NCBI GenBank assembly: GCA_023242925.1
Contig: CP096134.1
Coordinates: 558,001-622,000 of the forward strand
Length of the DNA stretch: 64,000 nt
Source of the DNA: Hyphomonadaceae bacterium JAD_PAG50586_4
Lineage (GTDB): Bacteria > Pseudomonadota > Alphaproteobacteria > Caulobacterales > Aquidulcibacteraceae
Direction: 5' to 3'
The notes below the pieces were generated by a model. That model was not told the DNA's origin. It ran no database searches and saw nothing but the letters and a program-made list of their open reading frames with translations. This document shows, in pieces, positions 38,453-47,608 of the stretch; the stretch's first letter is position 1, and every line of letters starts with the position of its first letter. A program made the translations under genes and the position numbers.

Positions 38453-38850
38453 TCTGCGCCGTCCAACGTCGTGTCGATATCGAAGCCGTGCATCAGCGCA
38501 AGCGTGACCGGCGTGCGCTCCACGATCTCACGCAGACGCGCGATCTGTTCAAGGCTGAGCGGGCCACTGACATCGACATGGCGTTCGATACGCCGCTTTG
38601 GCTCACCGGCGCGCAAGCGCAGCTCAACATCGATGCCGGTGACCGGCATGGCTTTGCGGTCGGCGTACATTTTGAGCGTGATCAGCGTGCAGCCGCTTAA
38701 GCCGGAGAGCACCAGCGCGAACGGCGATGGGCCGGCATCGCCGCCGCCAAGCTCGGGCGGTTCGTCGGCGACGAGCGCGTGTTCGTTGGCGTTGATCTCC
38801 ACGCGGTAATTCGGCGCGCCCAGTTTCGCGCGCACATGAGCGCCAGCCAT
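38449..38850 (-). CDS. OsmC-family protein lacking the second cysteine
   Basis: 133 residues from ATG 38850, with GGAG upstream. OsmC fold: GPSPFALVLSGLSGCTLITLKMYADRK with the first active cysteine (C54). In OsmC and Ohr the second cysteine sits in a K-C-P-V helix; here the matching segment is VERTPVTLALMHG, with Thr in that place. The protein probably lacks classical two-cysteine hydroperoxidase activity. Divergent from tdh. Confidence 0.85.
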   Translation of the reverse strand: MAGAHVRAKLGAPNYRVEINANEHALVADEPPELGGGDAGPSPFALVLSGLSGCTLITLKMYADRKAMPVTGIDVELRLRAGEPKRRIERHVDVSGPLSLEQIARLREIVERTPVTLALMHGFDIDTTLDGAD

Positions 38851-38997
38851 CGGTCCGTCTCCAATCAAGCGGGCGCAAACTTCGCACGCCGCCCGCTTGT
38901 CGCGAAGAGGCAGTTAAGGGCTCTGGCGCGGTTGTAAAGCGGGGGCTTGGCGCTACGGGAGGGGCAAGAAATCTCCTTATTTGCCGGGGCATACGAA

Positions 38998-40023
38998 ATG
39001 AAGGCGTTGGTCAAACGCGAAGCCAAGCGTGGCTTGTGGCTGGAAGACGTGCCGGAACCTGAAGCCGGTCCAAACGATGTGAAAATCCGCGTCAAGCGCA
39101 CCGCGATCTGCGGCACCGACGTGCACATCTACAAATGGGACGAGTGGGCGCAGAAGACGATCCCGGTGCCGATGACGGCCGGCCACGAATTCGTCGGCGA
39201 GATCGTCGAGGTCGGCGAGAACGTCAACGACTACAAGCCCGGTATGATTGTCTCGGGCGAGGGCCACATCGTGTGCGGCCGCTGCCGCAATTGCATGGCG
39301 GGGCGTCGTCATCTCTGCCCGCACACGAGCGGCGTCGGCGTCAACCGCGACGGCGCATTCGCCGAATACATCGTGATTCCCAACGCAAACGTGTGGCATC
39401 ACGACGATGGCATAGATCTCGACATCGCCGCCATCTTCGATCCCTTCGGCAACGCCACGCACACGGCGCTGCAATGGGACATGATCGGCGAAGACGTGCT
39501 GATCACCGGCGCCGGCCCAATTGGAGCGATGGCCGCTGCGATCGCCAAACACGTCGGCGCGCGTCACGTGGTCATCACGGACGTCAACGATTATCGCTTG
39601 GAGCTGGCCAAGAAGCTCGGCGCCACGCGGACCGTGAATGTCTCGCGCGAGACATTGAGCGATGTGCAAAAGGACCTCGGCATGACTGAGGGTTTCGACG
39701 TGGGTCTCGAAATGTCCGGCGCGCCGAATGCACTGAAAGACATGATCGACAATATGAGCCACGGCGCGAAGATTTCGATGCTCGGCATTCCCTCGGGCGA
39801 GATGCAAGTCGATTGGAACAAGGTCGTCTTCAACATGCTGACGATCAAAGGCATCTATGGCCGGGAAATCTTCGAGACCTGGTACAAGATGACGGTGATG
39901 ATCCAATCGGGCCTCGATCTTTCGCCGATCATCACGCATCGCTTGGCGTATCAAGACTTCGAAGAAGGCTTCGAGACCATGATCGCCGGCAAGTCCGGCA
40001 AGATCATTCTGAATTGGGATTGA
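38998..40023 (+). CDS. tdh: L-threonine 3-dehydrogenase
   Basis: 341 residues from ATG 38998, the same length as E. coli Tdh. Medium-chain zinc alcohol dehydrogenase: catalytic zinc site in [19 protein letters not shown] (Cys near 38) and AGHEFVGEI; structural zinc cysteines in [15 protein letters not shown] near 94-108; NAD fold [20 protein letters not shown] near 170. Oxidises threonine to 2-amino-3-ketobutyrate. Followed after three bases by kbl, the next enzyme. Confidence 0.96.
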   Translation: MKALVKREAKRGLWLEDVPEPEAGPNDVKIRVKRTAICGTDVHIYKWDEWAQKTIPVPMTAGHEFVGEIVEVGENVNDYKPGMIVSGEGHIVCGRCRNCMAGRRHLCPHTSGVGVNRDGAFAEYIVIPNANVWHHDDGIDLDIAAIFDPFGNATHTALQWDMIGEDVLITGAGPIGAMAAAIAKHVGARHVVITDVNDYRLELAKKLGATRTVNVSRETLSDVQKDLGMTEGFDVGLEMSGAPNALKDMIDNMSHGAKISMLGIPSGEMQVDWNKVVFNMLTIKGIYGREIFETWYKMTVMIQSGLDLSPIITHRLAYQDFEEGFETMIAGKSGKIILNWD

Positions 40024-40026
40024 GCC

Positions 40027-41214
40027 ATGTACGGCGCCTTTCAACAGCACTTGCAGCGTGAGCTCGACGGCATCCGCGAGGCCGGGTTCTACAAGAACGA
40101 GCGCGTGATCTCCACGCCGCAGGGCTCGGAGGTGGAGGTCGCGTCTGGCCAGCACCTGCTCAATCTCTGCGCCAACAATTATCTGGGCCTCGCGCAAGAC
40201 AAACGCGTGCAGACGGCGGCGCGCGAGGGCTTGGAGCGTTGGGGCTATGGCATGGCCTCGGTGCGCTTCATCTGCGGCACGCAGGAGAACCACAAAGCAC
40301 TTGAGGCGGAACTCTCCGCCTGGCTGAAGATGGAGGACACCATCCTCTATCCCTCGTGCTTCGATGCGAATGGTGGTTTATTTGAAACGCTGCTCGGCGC
40401 CGAAGACGCGATCATCTCGGATGAACTGAACCACGCCTCGATCATCGACGGTATTCGTCTCTGCAAGGCGCAGCGCTATCGCTACAAGAACAACGACCTC
40501 GCCGATCTCGAAGCACAGCTCAAAGCTGCGGACGCCGCCGGCGCGCGCTTCAAGCTGATCTCGACCGACGGCGTCTTCTCGATGGATGGCGTCATCGCCC
40601 AACTCGACAAGATTTGCGATCTGGCCGAGCGCTACAATGCGCTAATCCACGTCGACGACAGCCACTCGACCGGCATTGTCGGCCCAGGTGGGCGCGGCAC
40701 GGCGGAGCATTGCAATTGCATCGACCGCATCGACGTCCTCACCTCAACGCTTGGCAAAGCGCTTGGCGGCGCCAGCGGCGGCTTCACCAGCGGCAAAAAG
40801 GAAATTGTCGAAATCCTGCGCCAGCGTTCGAGGCCGTATCTTTTCTCCAACACCGTGCCGCCGTCGATCGTGTCCGGCGCGCGCAAAGCGGTTGAGATCG
40901 CCGCCGCCGGCGACGATCTCCGCGCACAATTGCGCGACAACATGCGCCGCTTCCGCGAGGGCCTAACGCAAGCTGGCTTCGATCTGCTGCCCGGCGAGCA
41001 CGCCATCATTCCGGTGATGCTCTACGACGCCAAGAAAGCTGGCGCGCTCGCTGAGGCGCTACTGCAAGACGGCGTCTATGTGATCGCCTTCTCGTATCCT
41101 GTGGTCCCCAAAGGCAAAGCCCGCATCCGCACCCAAGTCTCCGCCGCGCATACGCGCGAGGAGATCGACCGCGCCGTTGCCGCGTTCGCGAATGCTGCGA
41201 AGCGGATCGGTTAG
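40027..41214 (+). CDS. kbl: Glycine C-acetyltransferase (2-amino-3-ketobutyrate CoA ligase)
   Basis: 395 residues of the alpha-oxoamine synthase family. Motifs: [18 protein letters not shown] near 42, [16 protein letters not shown] near 77, [18 protein letters not shown] near 205, and the PLP lysine in [19 protein letters not shown] near 243. Splits 2-amino-3-ketobutyrate with CoA into glycine and acetyl-CoA. Operon partner of tdh. Confidence 0.96.
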   Translation: MYGAFQQHLQRELDGIREAGFYKNERVISTPQGSEVEVASGQHLLNLCANNYLGLAQDKRVQTAAREGLERWGYGMASVRFICGTQENHKALEAELSAWLKMEDTILYPSCFDANGGLFETLLGAEDAIISDELNHASIIDGIRLCKAQRYRYKNNDLADLEAQLKAADAAGARFKLISTDGVFSMDGVIAQLDKICDLAERYNALIHVDDSHSTGIVGPGGRGTAEHCNCIDRIDVLTSTLGKALGGASGGFTSGKKEIVEILRQRSRPYLFSNTVPPSIVSGARKAVEIAAAGDDLRAQLRDNMRRFREGLTQAGFDLLPGEHAIIPVMLYDAKKAGALAEALLQDGVYVIAFSYPVVPKGKARIRTQVSAAHTREEIDRAVAAFANAAKRIG

Positions 41215-41313
41215 CGGCAAAATCCATCTCTGCACAAAATCTGCACGAAAGCTGTGGCGCCCCTGCGCGGGCCGGTCACCAAGGCTGCGCGGCTTTGGGG
41301 CAGGATGGCGCTT

Positions 41314-41475
41314 ATGGACAACATTTCCTCCCACGGGCCGCAGCCCATCCCGTCGCGCCCCGAAACGATCGGCGAAACCTGGCGTCCGGGTGAGCCCGCG
41401 CGCCACCCCACGCACGCCGAGCCGGAGCCGCAGCGTCCCGCCCCGCGCGTCGGTCGCTTCGACGACCTGTTCTAG
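41314..41475 (+). CDS. Small proline-rich hypothetical protein
   Basis: About 53 residues from ATG 41314 (an ATG at 41305 adds three). Not recognised. Rich in Pro, Arg and Glu, with no membrane segment; it ends in VGRFDDLF, a tidy acidic-aromatic tail that looks selected. Just upstream of the response regulator gene with twelve bases between, so it may be cotranscribed. It could be a spurious frame. Confidence 0.4.
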   Translation: MDNISSHGPQPIPSRPETIGETWRPGEPARHPTHAEPEPQRPAPRVGRFDDLF

Positions 41476-41486
41476 GGGGCGCTCGT

Positions 41487-42242
41487 ATGGTGACGGTGCT
41501 GCCGCAGCCGCCTATCATCGCCCGCGAAAGCGAGCGCATGGGCCATCGTATCCTCGTCGTCGATGACGACCCGCATATCCGCGACGTGATCTGCTACGCG
41601 CTTGAGAAAGCCGGCATGGCGGCCGTCACCGCGCAGGACGGCGCCGAGGCGCTTGCCAAGCTTGAAGCTGCGCCGCCCGATCTCGTCGTGCTCGACATTG
41701 GCATGCCGGAAATGGACGGGCTCGAGGTCTGCCGCCGCATTCGCCGCCACGGCGACACGCCGATCCTTTTTCTCTCCGCACGTAGCGACGAGATCGACCG
41801 CATCGTCGGTCTCGAACTCGGCGGCGACGATTACGTCACCAAGCCGTTCAGCCCGCGCGAGCTGGTGGCGCGCGTGAGCGCGATCCTCAATCGCGTGAAG
41901 CGCAGTACGCCCACACCGACGCCGGCCGACAACAATGTGCTGCGCCACGGTGCGCTGACGCTCGACCCGCCGCGCTTCCAGGCTGAGTATGACGGGCAGC
42001 CCGTCGCACTCACGGCGCTCGAATTCGCCATCGTGCGCATGCTGGCGCAGCGGCCGGGCATCGTCTTCAACCGCGACCAGATCATGGACACCGCCTATGC
42101 GGACAACGTCCACGTCTCGGACCGCACCATTGACAGCCACGTCAGAAACATTCGGGCGAAGTTCGCCGCTCTGGGGTGCGCCTCTGTGATTGAGACCGTT
42201 CATGGCGTAGGTTTCCGCCTCGGCGACCTCACCAAGGCCTGA
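41487..42242 (+). CDS. OmpR-family response regulator
   Basis: 251 residues from ATG 41487, which has AGGGGG upstream; ATG 41538 is an alternative that trims a 17-residue leader. Receiver domain ILVVDDDPHIRD with phosphoacceptor D70 in VVLDIGMPEMDGLE, switch residues LFLSARS and KPFSPREL. C-terminal winged helix near 145-248: LTALEFAIVRMLAQRPGIVFNRDQIMD and VHVSDRTIDSHVRNIRAKF. Pairs with the kinase that begins two bases downstream. Target genes unknown. Confidence 0.93.
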   Translation: MVTVLPQPPIIARESERMGHRILVVDDDPHIRDVICYALEKAGMAAVTAQDGAEALAKLEAAPPDLVVLDIGMPEMDGLEVCRRIRRHGDTPILFLSARSDEIDRIVGLELGGDDYVTKPFSPRELVARVSAILNRVKRSTPTPTPADNNVLRHGALTLDPPRFQAEYDGQPVALTALEFAIVRMLAQRPGIVFNRDQIMDTAYADNVHVSDRTIDSHVRNIRAKFAALGCASVIETVHGVGFRLGDLTKA

Positions 42243-42244
42243 AC

Positions 42245-43822
42245 GTGACGCAAGAGAAGTGGCGGCCCAGTATCGGCGTGATCACCGCGGCCGTGATCGC
42301 CAGCGTGCTCGTGCTGCCTTTGGTCGGCTTGCTCTTCTTCCGCGTCTTCGAAAACCAACTGGTGCGGCAGACGGAATCCGAGCTGATCGCGCAAGCAGCG
42401 ATGCTCTCGGCCGTCTATGCGCGCGAGATCGAGCAAGCGCCGGATGCGTTTCCGATCGGCGCTGCGCGGCCGCCGCGTGATCCCGCTATCGAGATCGACG
42501 GGCGCTACACGCCGATCCTGCCGTCGCTCGATCTCGCGTCCTCGCCCATTCTGCGTGCGCGGCCCGAAGCGGTGCAGGCGCCGATTGAATCGAGCACGCA
42601 AGCTTTCGAGATCGGCCGCGAGCTCACCGAAATCACCGAAGCAACCCAACGCACCACGCTGACCGGTTTCCGCCTATTGGACGCCAACGGCATCGCCATC
42701 GGTGGACGCGGCGATATCGGCCTTTCCTTTGCGCACATGGAGGAGGTGCGCGAAGCGATGCAGGGGCGCTTCAGCGCCATCATGCGCGTGCGCAACGAAT
42801 TGAGTGAACCGCCGCCGATTTACTCGATCAGCCGCGGCACTAAGATCCGCGTTTTCGTGGCGATGCCCGTGTTCGTCGACAATCACGTGCGCGGCGTGGT
42901 GTTTCTTTCGCGCACGCCCGACAATATTTTGCGCGCGCTTTATCGCGAGCAAACCAAAGTCTTTGCAGCCGTGATCCTGGCGCTCGCCGTAGCCAGCGCC
43001 ATCGGCTTCGTCTTCGTGCGCACCATCGCGCGGCCGATGCGTGAGCTCGCGGCCAAGGCTGAAGACATAACCGCCGGCCGCGCCGAAGCCATCGGCCCGC
43101 TCAAACGCAACGGTACGCGCGAACTGGCGAGCCTGGCCGAGAGCTTCATGACGATGGCGCGGCGGCTGTCGGATCGCTCGGCGTATCTCTCAGGTTTCGC
43201 CAATCACGTGTCGCACGAGCTCAAATCACCACTCACGGCCATCCGCGGCGCGGCCGAGCTCATCCGCGATTCCGAAAGTGCGATGACGCCTGAACAGCGC
43301 GAGCGCTTTCTCTCCAATTTGCTTGCCGATACTGATCGGATCAGCGCGCTGCTCGATCGCCTGCGCGAAATGGCACGCGCCGATAATCCGACCACGGGCG
43401 GCGCAGCATTGCTGGCCGAGATCGAGCCGGCTCTGCGTGAGCGCTTCGAGCATCTCGATCTCAGCGTCAACGCCGATGACACGCCGGCAATGGCGATGTC
43501 AGCCGACAATGCGCAAATCGTCTTCGGCCATTTGCTCGACAATTCCGCGCGTCATGGCGCCACGCAGGTCGGCATTAGCGCGCGCGAAGAGGGCGGCAAG
43601 CTCTATGTGCGCGTCGCCGACAACGGCGCCGGCGTCTCACCCGGCAACCGCGATCGCATCTTCGACCCGTTTTTCACCACACGTCGTGTTGAAGGCGGCA
43701 CCGGCATGGGCCTCGGCATCGTGCGCGCACTTCTGCGCGCCCACGGCGGCGACATCGCACTTGAAGAAAGCGAAATCGGTGCGACGTTCCTCTTAACGCT
43801 GCCGATCGCGCAGGTCGCCTAA
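42245..43822 (+). CDS. Membrane sensor histidine kinase
   Basis: 525 residues from GTG 42245. TM1 at about 13-33, a periplasmic sensor region to about 235, TM2 at about 239-259, HAMP (IARPMRELAAKAEDI) near 261-310, HisKA with phosphoacceptor His324 in NHVSHELKSPLTAIRG, and an HATPase with N box HLLDNSARHGA, G1 VADNGAGVS and G2 GTGMGLGIVRALLRAHGG. Sensor cue unknown; domain order resembles CreC/ChvG-type kinases. Two bases after its regulator and convergent with the next gene. Confidence 0.93.
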   Translation: MTQEKWRPSIGVITAAVIASVLVLPLVGLLFFRVFENQLVRQTESELIAQAAMLSAVYAREIEQAPDAFPIGAARPPRDPAIEIDGRYTPILPSLDLASSPILRARPEAVQAPIESSTQAFEIGRELTEITEATQRTTLTGFRLLDANGIAIGGRGDIGLSFAHMEEVREAMQGRFSAIMRVRNELSEPPPIYSISRGTKIRVFVAMPVFVDNHVRGVVFLSRTPDNILRALYREQTKVFAAVILALAVASAIGFVFVRTIARPMRELAAKAEDITAGRAEAIGPLKRNGTRELASLAESFMTMARRLSDRSAYLSGFANHVSHELKSPLTAIRGAAELIRDSESAMTPEQRERFLSNLLADTDRISALLDRLREMARADNPTTGGAALLAEIEPALRERFEHLDLSVNADDTPAMAMSADNAQIVFGHLLDNSARHGATQVGISAREEGGKLYVRVADNGAGVSPGNRDRIFDPFFTTRRVEGGTGMGLGIVRALLRAHGGDIALEESEIGATFLLTLPIAQVA

Positions 43823-45086
43823 CGCCGCGCCGAAAAGCTGAACAACCCATCCCACGCTGCATCGACACGGCGCAGCGCTTCGTCAGGTGCGACGGGCGTG
43901 TAGGTTTCGCCTTCGCGCGTCACCAGTCCCAGGCGCTCGAGCTTGTTCAGGGCGTCGTGGATTTCGAAGTCGATGTCGAGGTCGAAGCGTCCGCGCAGAT
44001 AATCTTCGGCGAAATTGTCGATCTCCCCTTGGCCAACGGGCGTTGCGCGCGGCGGAGCAGGCCGTAGGCCAGGATCGCTTCTTTCGCGTCCTGATCCTCG
44101 CCGGCGCCGACGAGCAAATCCAAAACGCCGGCATTGTTGGCGAGGTTGCGGAAATAGACGGTGTCGGCCAGACGCTTTTGATAGCGCAGCGACGTCGCTT
44201 CATACTTCAGCCGCTGGCGCATCACGAACGCGCCCACGGCAACCAGGCCCGACATCGCCGCGATCGCGCGCTTCAGTTCGTCTTCTTCGATCACGCCTTG
44301 TGCGCCGAAATAGGCGGCGATCACTGCAAACAGCACCGTCATCGCCGGCCACAAATTCAGCAGCACCGGCACGCCGGTCGCCACTGCGGGCGCGGCCAAG
44401 AACACTTGATCGCGTGGCCGCATCGAAGGCCGCGCGCCCGGATGCAGCGTCACCAATTCGGGCGAAGCCACGTTGCGGAAATGCTTTACCAGGGCCGCGC
44501 CCGGCCGCACGCCGCGCCGCGTCGCCGCGAACGCCTTGCGATCCGAGCGCAAAATCTCGTCGCTCGCCTTGAAGCCGACGAGCACGACCACGTCGCTCAT
44601 CATCTGCACTTCGATCTGGTGTTTGCGCAGGCCGAACCAGGATTTCACCTCGATCGTTTCGCTGCGCGCGCCGCGCGCGAAATAGCGAATGCGACGAATG
44701 CCGGCGTCGGATGGCTTGATCGCGAGGCCCGTCAGGCGCTTGGTCGCTTCGCGCGTTTGCACAGTGTCGGGATCGATCTCGACGAAATTGGCGCGACCGA
44801 GCGCTTCGATCAAAGCGGCTTCAAACGTATCGAACGCGCCGGGGCTGGTGTCGCGCAGCGAGGGCGCGGCGTCCGGGTCGAGCGGGAAGTAGAGCGCTTT
44901 CAGCTCATCCAAGTGCTCGTGCGATTCGTGATGGAGGTAGGCGCCGAGCAGGCGGAATAAATCGGCCAACAGCGTCGCGTCGCCGGCGGGCAAATCAGGG
45001 TCGGCGGCGATTGTCTCGGCCAATTGGCCCTTGCGCGCGGCGATAAAGCCGTCCCGGCGACTTGATGGATTGGTCCCCTCGTACAT
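43819..45086 (-). CDS. DUF3754 (TMEM143-like) membrane protein, single frameshift
   Basis: Reconstructed 422 residues. N-terminal soluble part, then FARGARSETIEVKSWFGLRKHQIEVQMMSDVVVLVGFK in the DUF3754 style, two hydrophobic segments near 225-285 (VFLAAPAVATGVPVLLNLWPAMTVLFAVIAAYFG and AIAAMSGLVAVGAFVM), and a C-terminal region ending DAAWDGLFSFSARR. The frame breaks at the C-run 44024-44027, where one base is missing: the shifted frame gives an improbable Ser-Thr repeat, while the other reads EIDNFAEDYLRGRFDLDIDFEIHDALNKLERLG. Function of the family is unknown. Confidence 0.75.
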
Positions 45087-45194
45087 GCGCCCAGTGCTAG
45101 CCCAGCGGGCGCCTGGACGCTATGCGGTTCGTCGGGATTGCAGGCGCGCGCCGGATGCGGAATGCTGCCCCTGTTCGCAAAAGGGAGCTGCTGG

Positions 45195-46070
45195 ATGGCC
45201 CGTTTCTGGATGTTGATCGCCATGGTCCTGGCGTTCGCGGCGCCAGCGCACGCCCAGCAGCAGCGCGATCCGTTCAACGGGCAATTTGGTGTTGTGGAAC
45301 TGGCTGCCCCACCGGCCGAGGCCGCGCGACTGGCCAAGCTCATGGGCGACTCGCTCAACGGCCTCGCCGCGCAACGTCCGGGCGAACTCGACGTCTATAT
45401 GATCAGCGCCGGCTTCTGGAGCGACGCGGTGTTTGAGCGTGAAACCACGCAAGCCGCTGAAATTCTTGGCGCGCATTTCGGCCAAGCCGCGCAGGGTCGG
45501 TCCATTGTGCTGAGCGCGGGTGGCCAAGGCGTACGCACTTATCCGGCAGCGACCCCGGACAATATTTCCGCCGCGATCGGCCAGATCGGCGCGACGATTG
45601 ATCCGAACGAGGATCTCGTCGTGCTCTTCCTCACCTCGCACGGCTCGCCCGATGGTTCGATCGCGATCCGCGAACACAATCGCCTAGGCGCCAGCATGCG
45701 CCCCACGCATTTGCGCGACATGCTCAATGCCGCCGGCATCCGCAACCGCATTGTCATCGTTTCGGCGTGCTTTAGCGGCGCGTTTATTGCGCCCTTGATG
45801 GACGACAACACCATCATTCTCACCGCCGCGCAGCACGATCGCTCGTCGTTCGGCTGCCAGCCCCAGCGTGATTGGACCTTCTTCGGCGACGCTCTGTTCA
45901 GCCACAATTTGCGCAATGGAGAGCCGCTGCTGGAAGCCTTTGATCGCGCCAAAGTGCTGATCGAGCGTTGGGAGCGTGAGCAGCGTCTGACGCCGGCGTC
46001 GAACCCGCAGCGCCACGTAGGTACGCGCGCCGCTGACATGCTGCGCCGCGCCGAACGCGCTGCGCGTTAG
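45195..46070 (+). CDS. Secreted C13 (legumain-like) family peptidase
   Basis: 291 residues from ATG 45195 with AAGGGAG upstream. Sec signal peptide ending AAPAHA-QQ near residue 20. The catalytic dyad of clan CD cysteine peptidases is visible: His149 in VVLFLTSHGS and Cys192 in IVIVSACFSGAF. Bacterial C13 proteins are periplasmic or secreted and little studied; legumain relatives cleave after Asn or Asp. The whole domain fits this length. Divergent from the DUF3754 gene. Confidence 0.82.
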   Translation: MARFWMLIAMVLAFAAPAHAQQQRDPFNGQFGVVELAAPPAEAARLAKLMGDSLNGLAAQRPGELDVYMISAGFWSDAVFERETTQAAEILGAHFGQAAQGRSIVLSAGGQGVRTYPAATPDNISAAIGQIGATIDPNEDLVVLFLTSHGSPDGSIAIREHNRLGASMRPTHLRDMLNAAGIRNRIVIVSACFSGAFIAPLMDDNTIILTAAQHDRSSFGCQPQRDWTFFGDALFSHNLRNGEPLLEAFDRAKVLIERWEREQRLTPASNPQRHVGTRAADMLRRAERAAR

Positions 46071-46561
46071 CCCTCTTTCAGATTGCCGAGCACAAGCTCA
46101 AGCGGCGCCGCCGTGGTGCGCTTCGACACGCGCATGACGATCCGCGATTGCACGTCCGAGACGAGGCCGAGCGCCAGCATCTTGTCGCGCAGGAAATCGT
46201 CGTAGGCGTGCATGTCGCGCGTTACGATCCGCATCATGTAATCGACAGCGCCCGTCACGGTGGCGCAATCGACCACTTCGGGCCAGTCCTCGACCGCCTT
46301 CTCGAACTTTTCGAGGTTCTCGCGCGAGGGCAATTGCAGCTTCACCGAGGCCATGACCTCAAAATTGAAACCGAGCTTCTCCTGATCGAGTAGGGTGACC
46401 TGCTTCTGGATCACCCCGGCTTTCTTCAGCCGCTCGATCCGCCGCCATGCCGGCGACGATGAAAGCCCTACTTTTTCTGCGATTTCGGCGATGGATAGGC
46501 TGGCGTCCCGCTGCAGCAAATCCAGGATGCGGGCATCGACCGCGTCCAACTCTTCGGCCAA
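46067..46561 (-). CDS. Lrp/AsnC family transcriptional regulator (TTG start)
   Basis: 164 residues from TTG 46561, chosen because GGGAGGAAACA lies just upstream and the protein then begins AEELDAVDARILDLLQRDASL. HTH at about 8-60: IAEIAEKVGLSSSPAWRRIERLKKAGVI. C-terminal RAM/ACT-like domain with VDCATVTGAVDYMMRIVTRDMHAYDDFL. Lrp proteins sense amino acids; targets not predictable here. The last four bases overlap the end of the converging C13 gene. Confidence 0.87.
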   Translation of the reverse strand: MAEELDAVDARILDLLQRDASLSIAEIAEKVGLSSSPAWRRIERLKKAGVIQKQVTLLDQEKLGFNFEVMASVKLQLPSRENLEKFEKAVEDWPEVVDCATVTGAVDYMMRIVTRDMHAYDDFLRDKMLALGLVSDVQSRIVMRVSKRTTAAPLELVLGNLKEG

Positions 46562-46667
46562 TGTTTCCTCCCGCAGCGTTGCGCTGGGATAATTGACCTC
46601 AAGAATGGAGGCGACTTTGCCCCTGAGCAAGCCAAATCCTGCTCGGGAGGAAACGATTTTGCTGAAT

Positions 46668-47279
46668 TTAGCCGGTAGCGTCCAAAATCGCGGCCATTCC
46701 TTCCGGCGTCAGGAAGGCGGGGTCGGTTTGGTGCTGGTCGTTCAGATAGAAGGTCGGCGTGGAGGCGACCCCTCGGGCTGAGGCTTCCGAGATGGAGCGC
46801 TGGATGCGCGCTGCGCCGCTCTGGTCGGTGATGGCGGCCCAGACTTGCTCGTTACTCAGGCCCCATTCGGCGCCAATGGCGAACAGCGCGTCGCGCACGC
46901 TGGCCATCGTGCCGCCTGAAAGGATGGCGCGCTGGCGTTCAAACAGGATGCCCAGTCGGCGATAATACTCGGCGGTGTCGGCGCCATTGCAGCGCGCGAC
47001 CTGGAACATGGCCACGGCCACCGGCGCCGGCGGCGTCACCATTTCGCGCAACGTGTAGCGCACGCGACCGGTGTCGATGTAACCGCTTTTCAAACGCGCC
47101 CAATTGGTCTCATGGAAATGCGCGCAATGCGGGCAGGTGGCGGAAGCGTACTCGACCAGATGCAGCGGCGCGCTTGCGGCGCCGAGCGTGAACATCTCGT
47201 CAGAGCTTTGCGCCCGCGCTACGCCCCCTGTCAGCGCCAATGCGCCTGCGCCGATCGCGAAATTACGCCGGTCCAACAT
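46668..47279 (-). CDS. DsbA-like thiol:disulfide protein with Tat-like signal
   Basis: 203 residues. Begins LDRRNFAIGAGALALTGGVARAQ, a twin-arginine-looking signal. Thioredoxin-fold segment LHLVEYASATCPHCAHFHETNW with the CPHC active site near 53, and the cis-proline loop GVASTPTFYLNDQ near 172. Similar to the Thioredoxin_4/DsbA group that oxidises or isomerises periplasmic disulfides. Upstream of it is tRNA-Met on the same strand. Confidence 0.86.
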   Translation of the reverse strand: MLDRRNFAIGAGALALTGGVARAQSSDEMFTLGAASAPLHLVEYASATCPHCAHFHETNWARLKSGYIDTGRVRYTLREMVTPPAPVAVAMFQVARCNGADTAEYYRRLGILFERQRAILSGGTMASVRDALFAIGAEWGLSNEQVWAAITDQSGAARIQRSISEASARGVASTPTFYLNDQHQTDPAFLTPEGMAAILDATG

Positions 47280-47339
47280 CGAACTTTCTCCCCGAGCTTC
47301 GGGCCGTGCCTGCGCGCCGATTGTGGCGGCAAGGGGAGA

Positions 47340-47414
47340 TGGTGGTGGGGGAGAATTGAACTCCCGACCTCGGGGTTATGAATCCCGCGCTCTAACCAAC
47401 TGAGCTACCCCACC
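47340..47414 (-). tRNA. tRNA-Met (anticodon CAT), acceptor side two bases short
   Basis: Minus-strand cloverleaf: acceptor GGTGGGG, D arm GCTC-AGTTGGTTA-GAGC, anticodon arm CGGGA-TTCATAA-CCCCG (CAT; A-C mismatch at the base of the loop), variable AGGTC, T arm GGGAG-TTCAATT-CTCCC, encoded 3' ACCA. The D loop is of elongator type. Only CCACC remains for the 3' acceptor strand where CCCCACC is needed, so the run at 47347-47351 seems two bases short. Total 75 instead of 77 nt. Confidence 0.85.
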
Positions 47415-47519
47415 GCAGGCGCATGGACGCCGCATGAAGGGGCGGAGACATAAAGCCGGGGAGCCGCCGCCGCAAGCGCCGCCGCCGCAGAAAGTGCCGG
47501 CCGAACCGGCGGCTGGCTG

Positions 47520-47537
47520 GCGGTATTTAAATACCGC
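47520..47537. promoter_or_regulatory. 18-bp perfect palindrome upstream of the five-gene cassette
   Basis: GCGGTATTTAAATACCGC, fully symmetric, AT-rich at its centre in a very GC-rich context, 71 bp upstream of the first cassette gene and in a 194-bp spacer. It could be an operator for a dimeric regulator or overlap a promoter. A smaller hairpin (GCCGG-ccgaa-CCGGC) lies just upstream. Confidence 0.5.
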
Positions 47538-47608
47538 AAATCGACCCCGTTTCGCTTGTCGCGAGTCGCGGCTTCGGCGATGGTCGCGCCGCAAGCGGAG
47601 GGCGAGCG

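Noticed and set aside
38977..40293. Minus-strand frame of 438 codons opposite tdh and kbl
   Set aside because: His- and Asp-rich shadow of two certain enzymes, no motif of its own.
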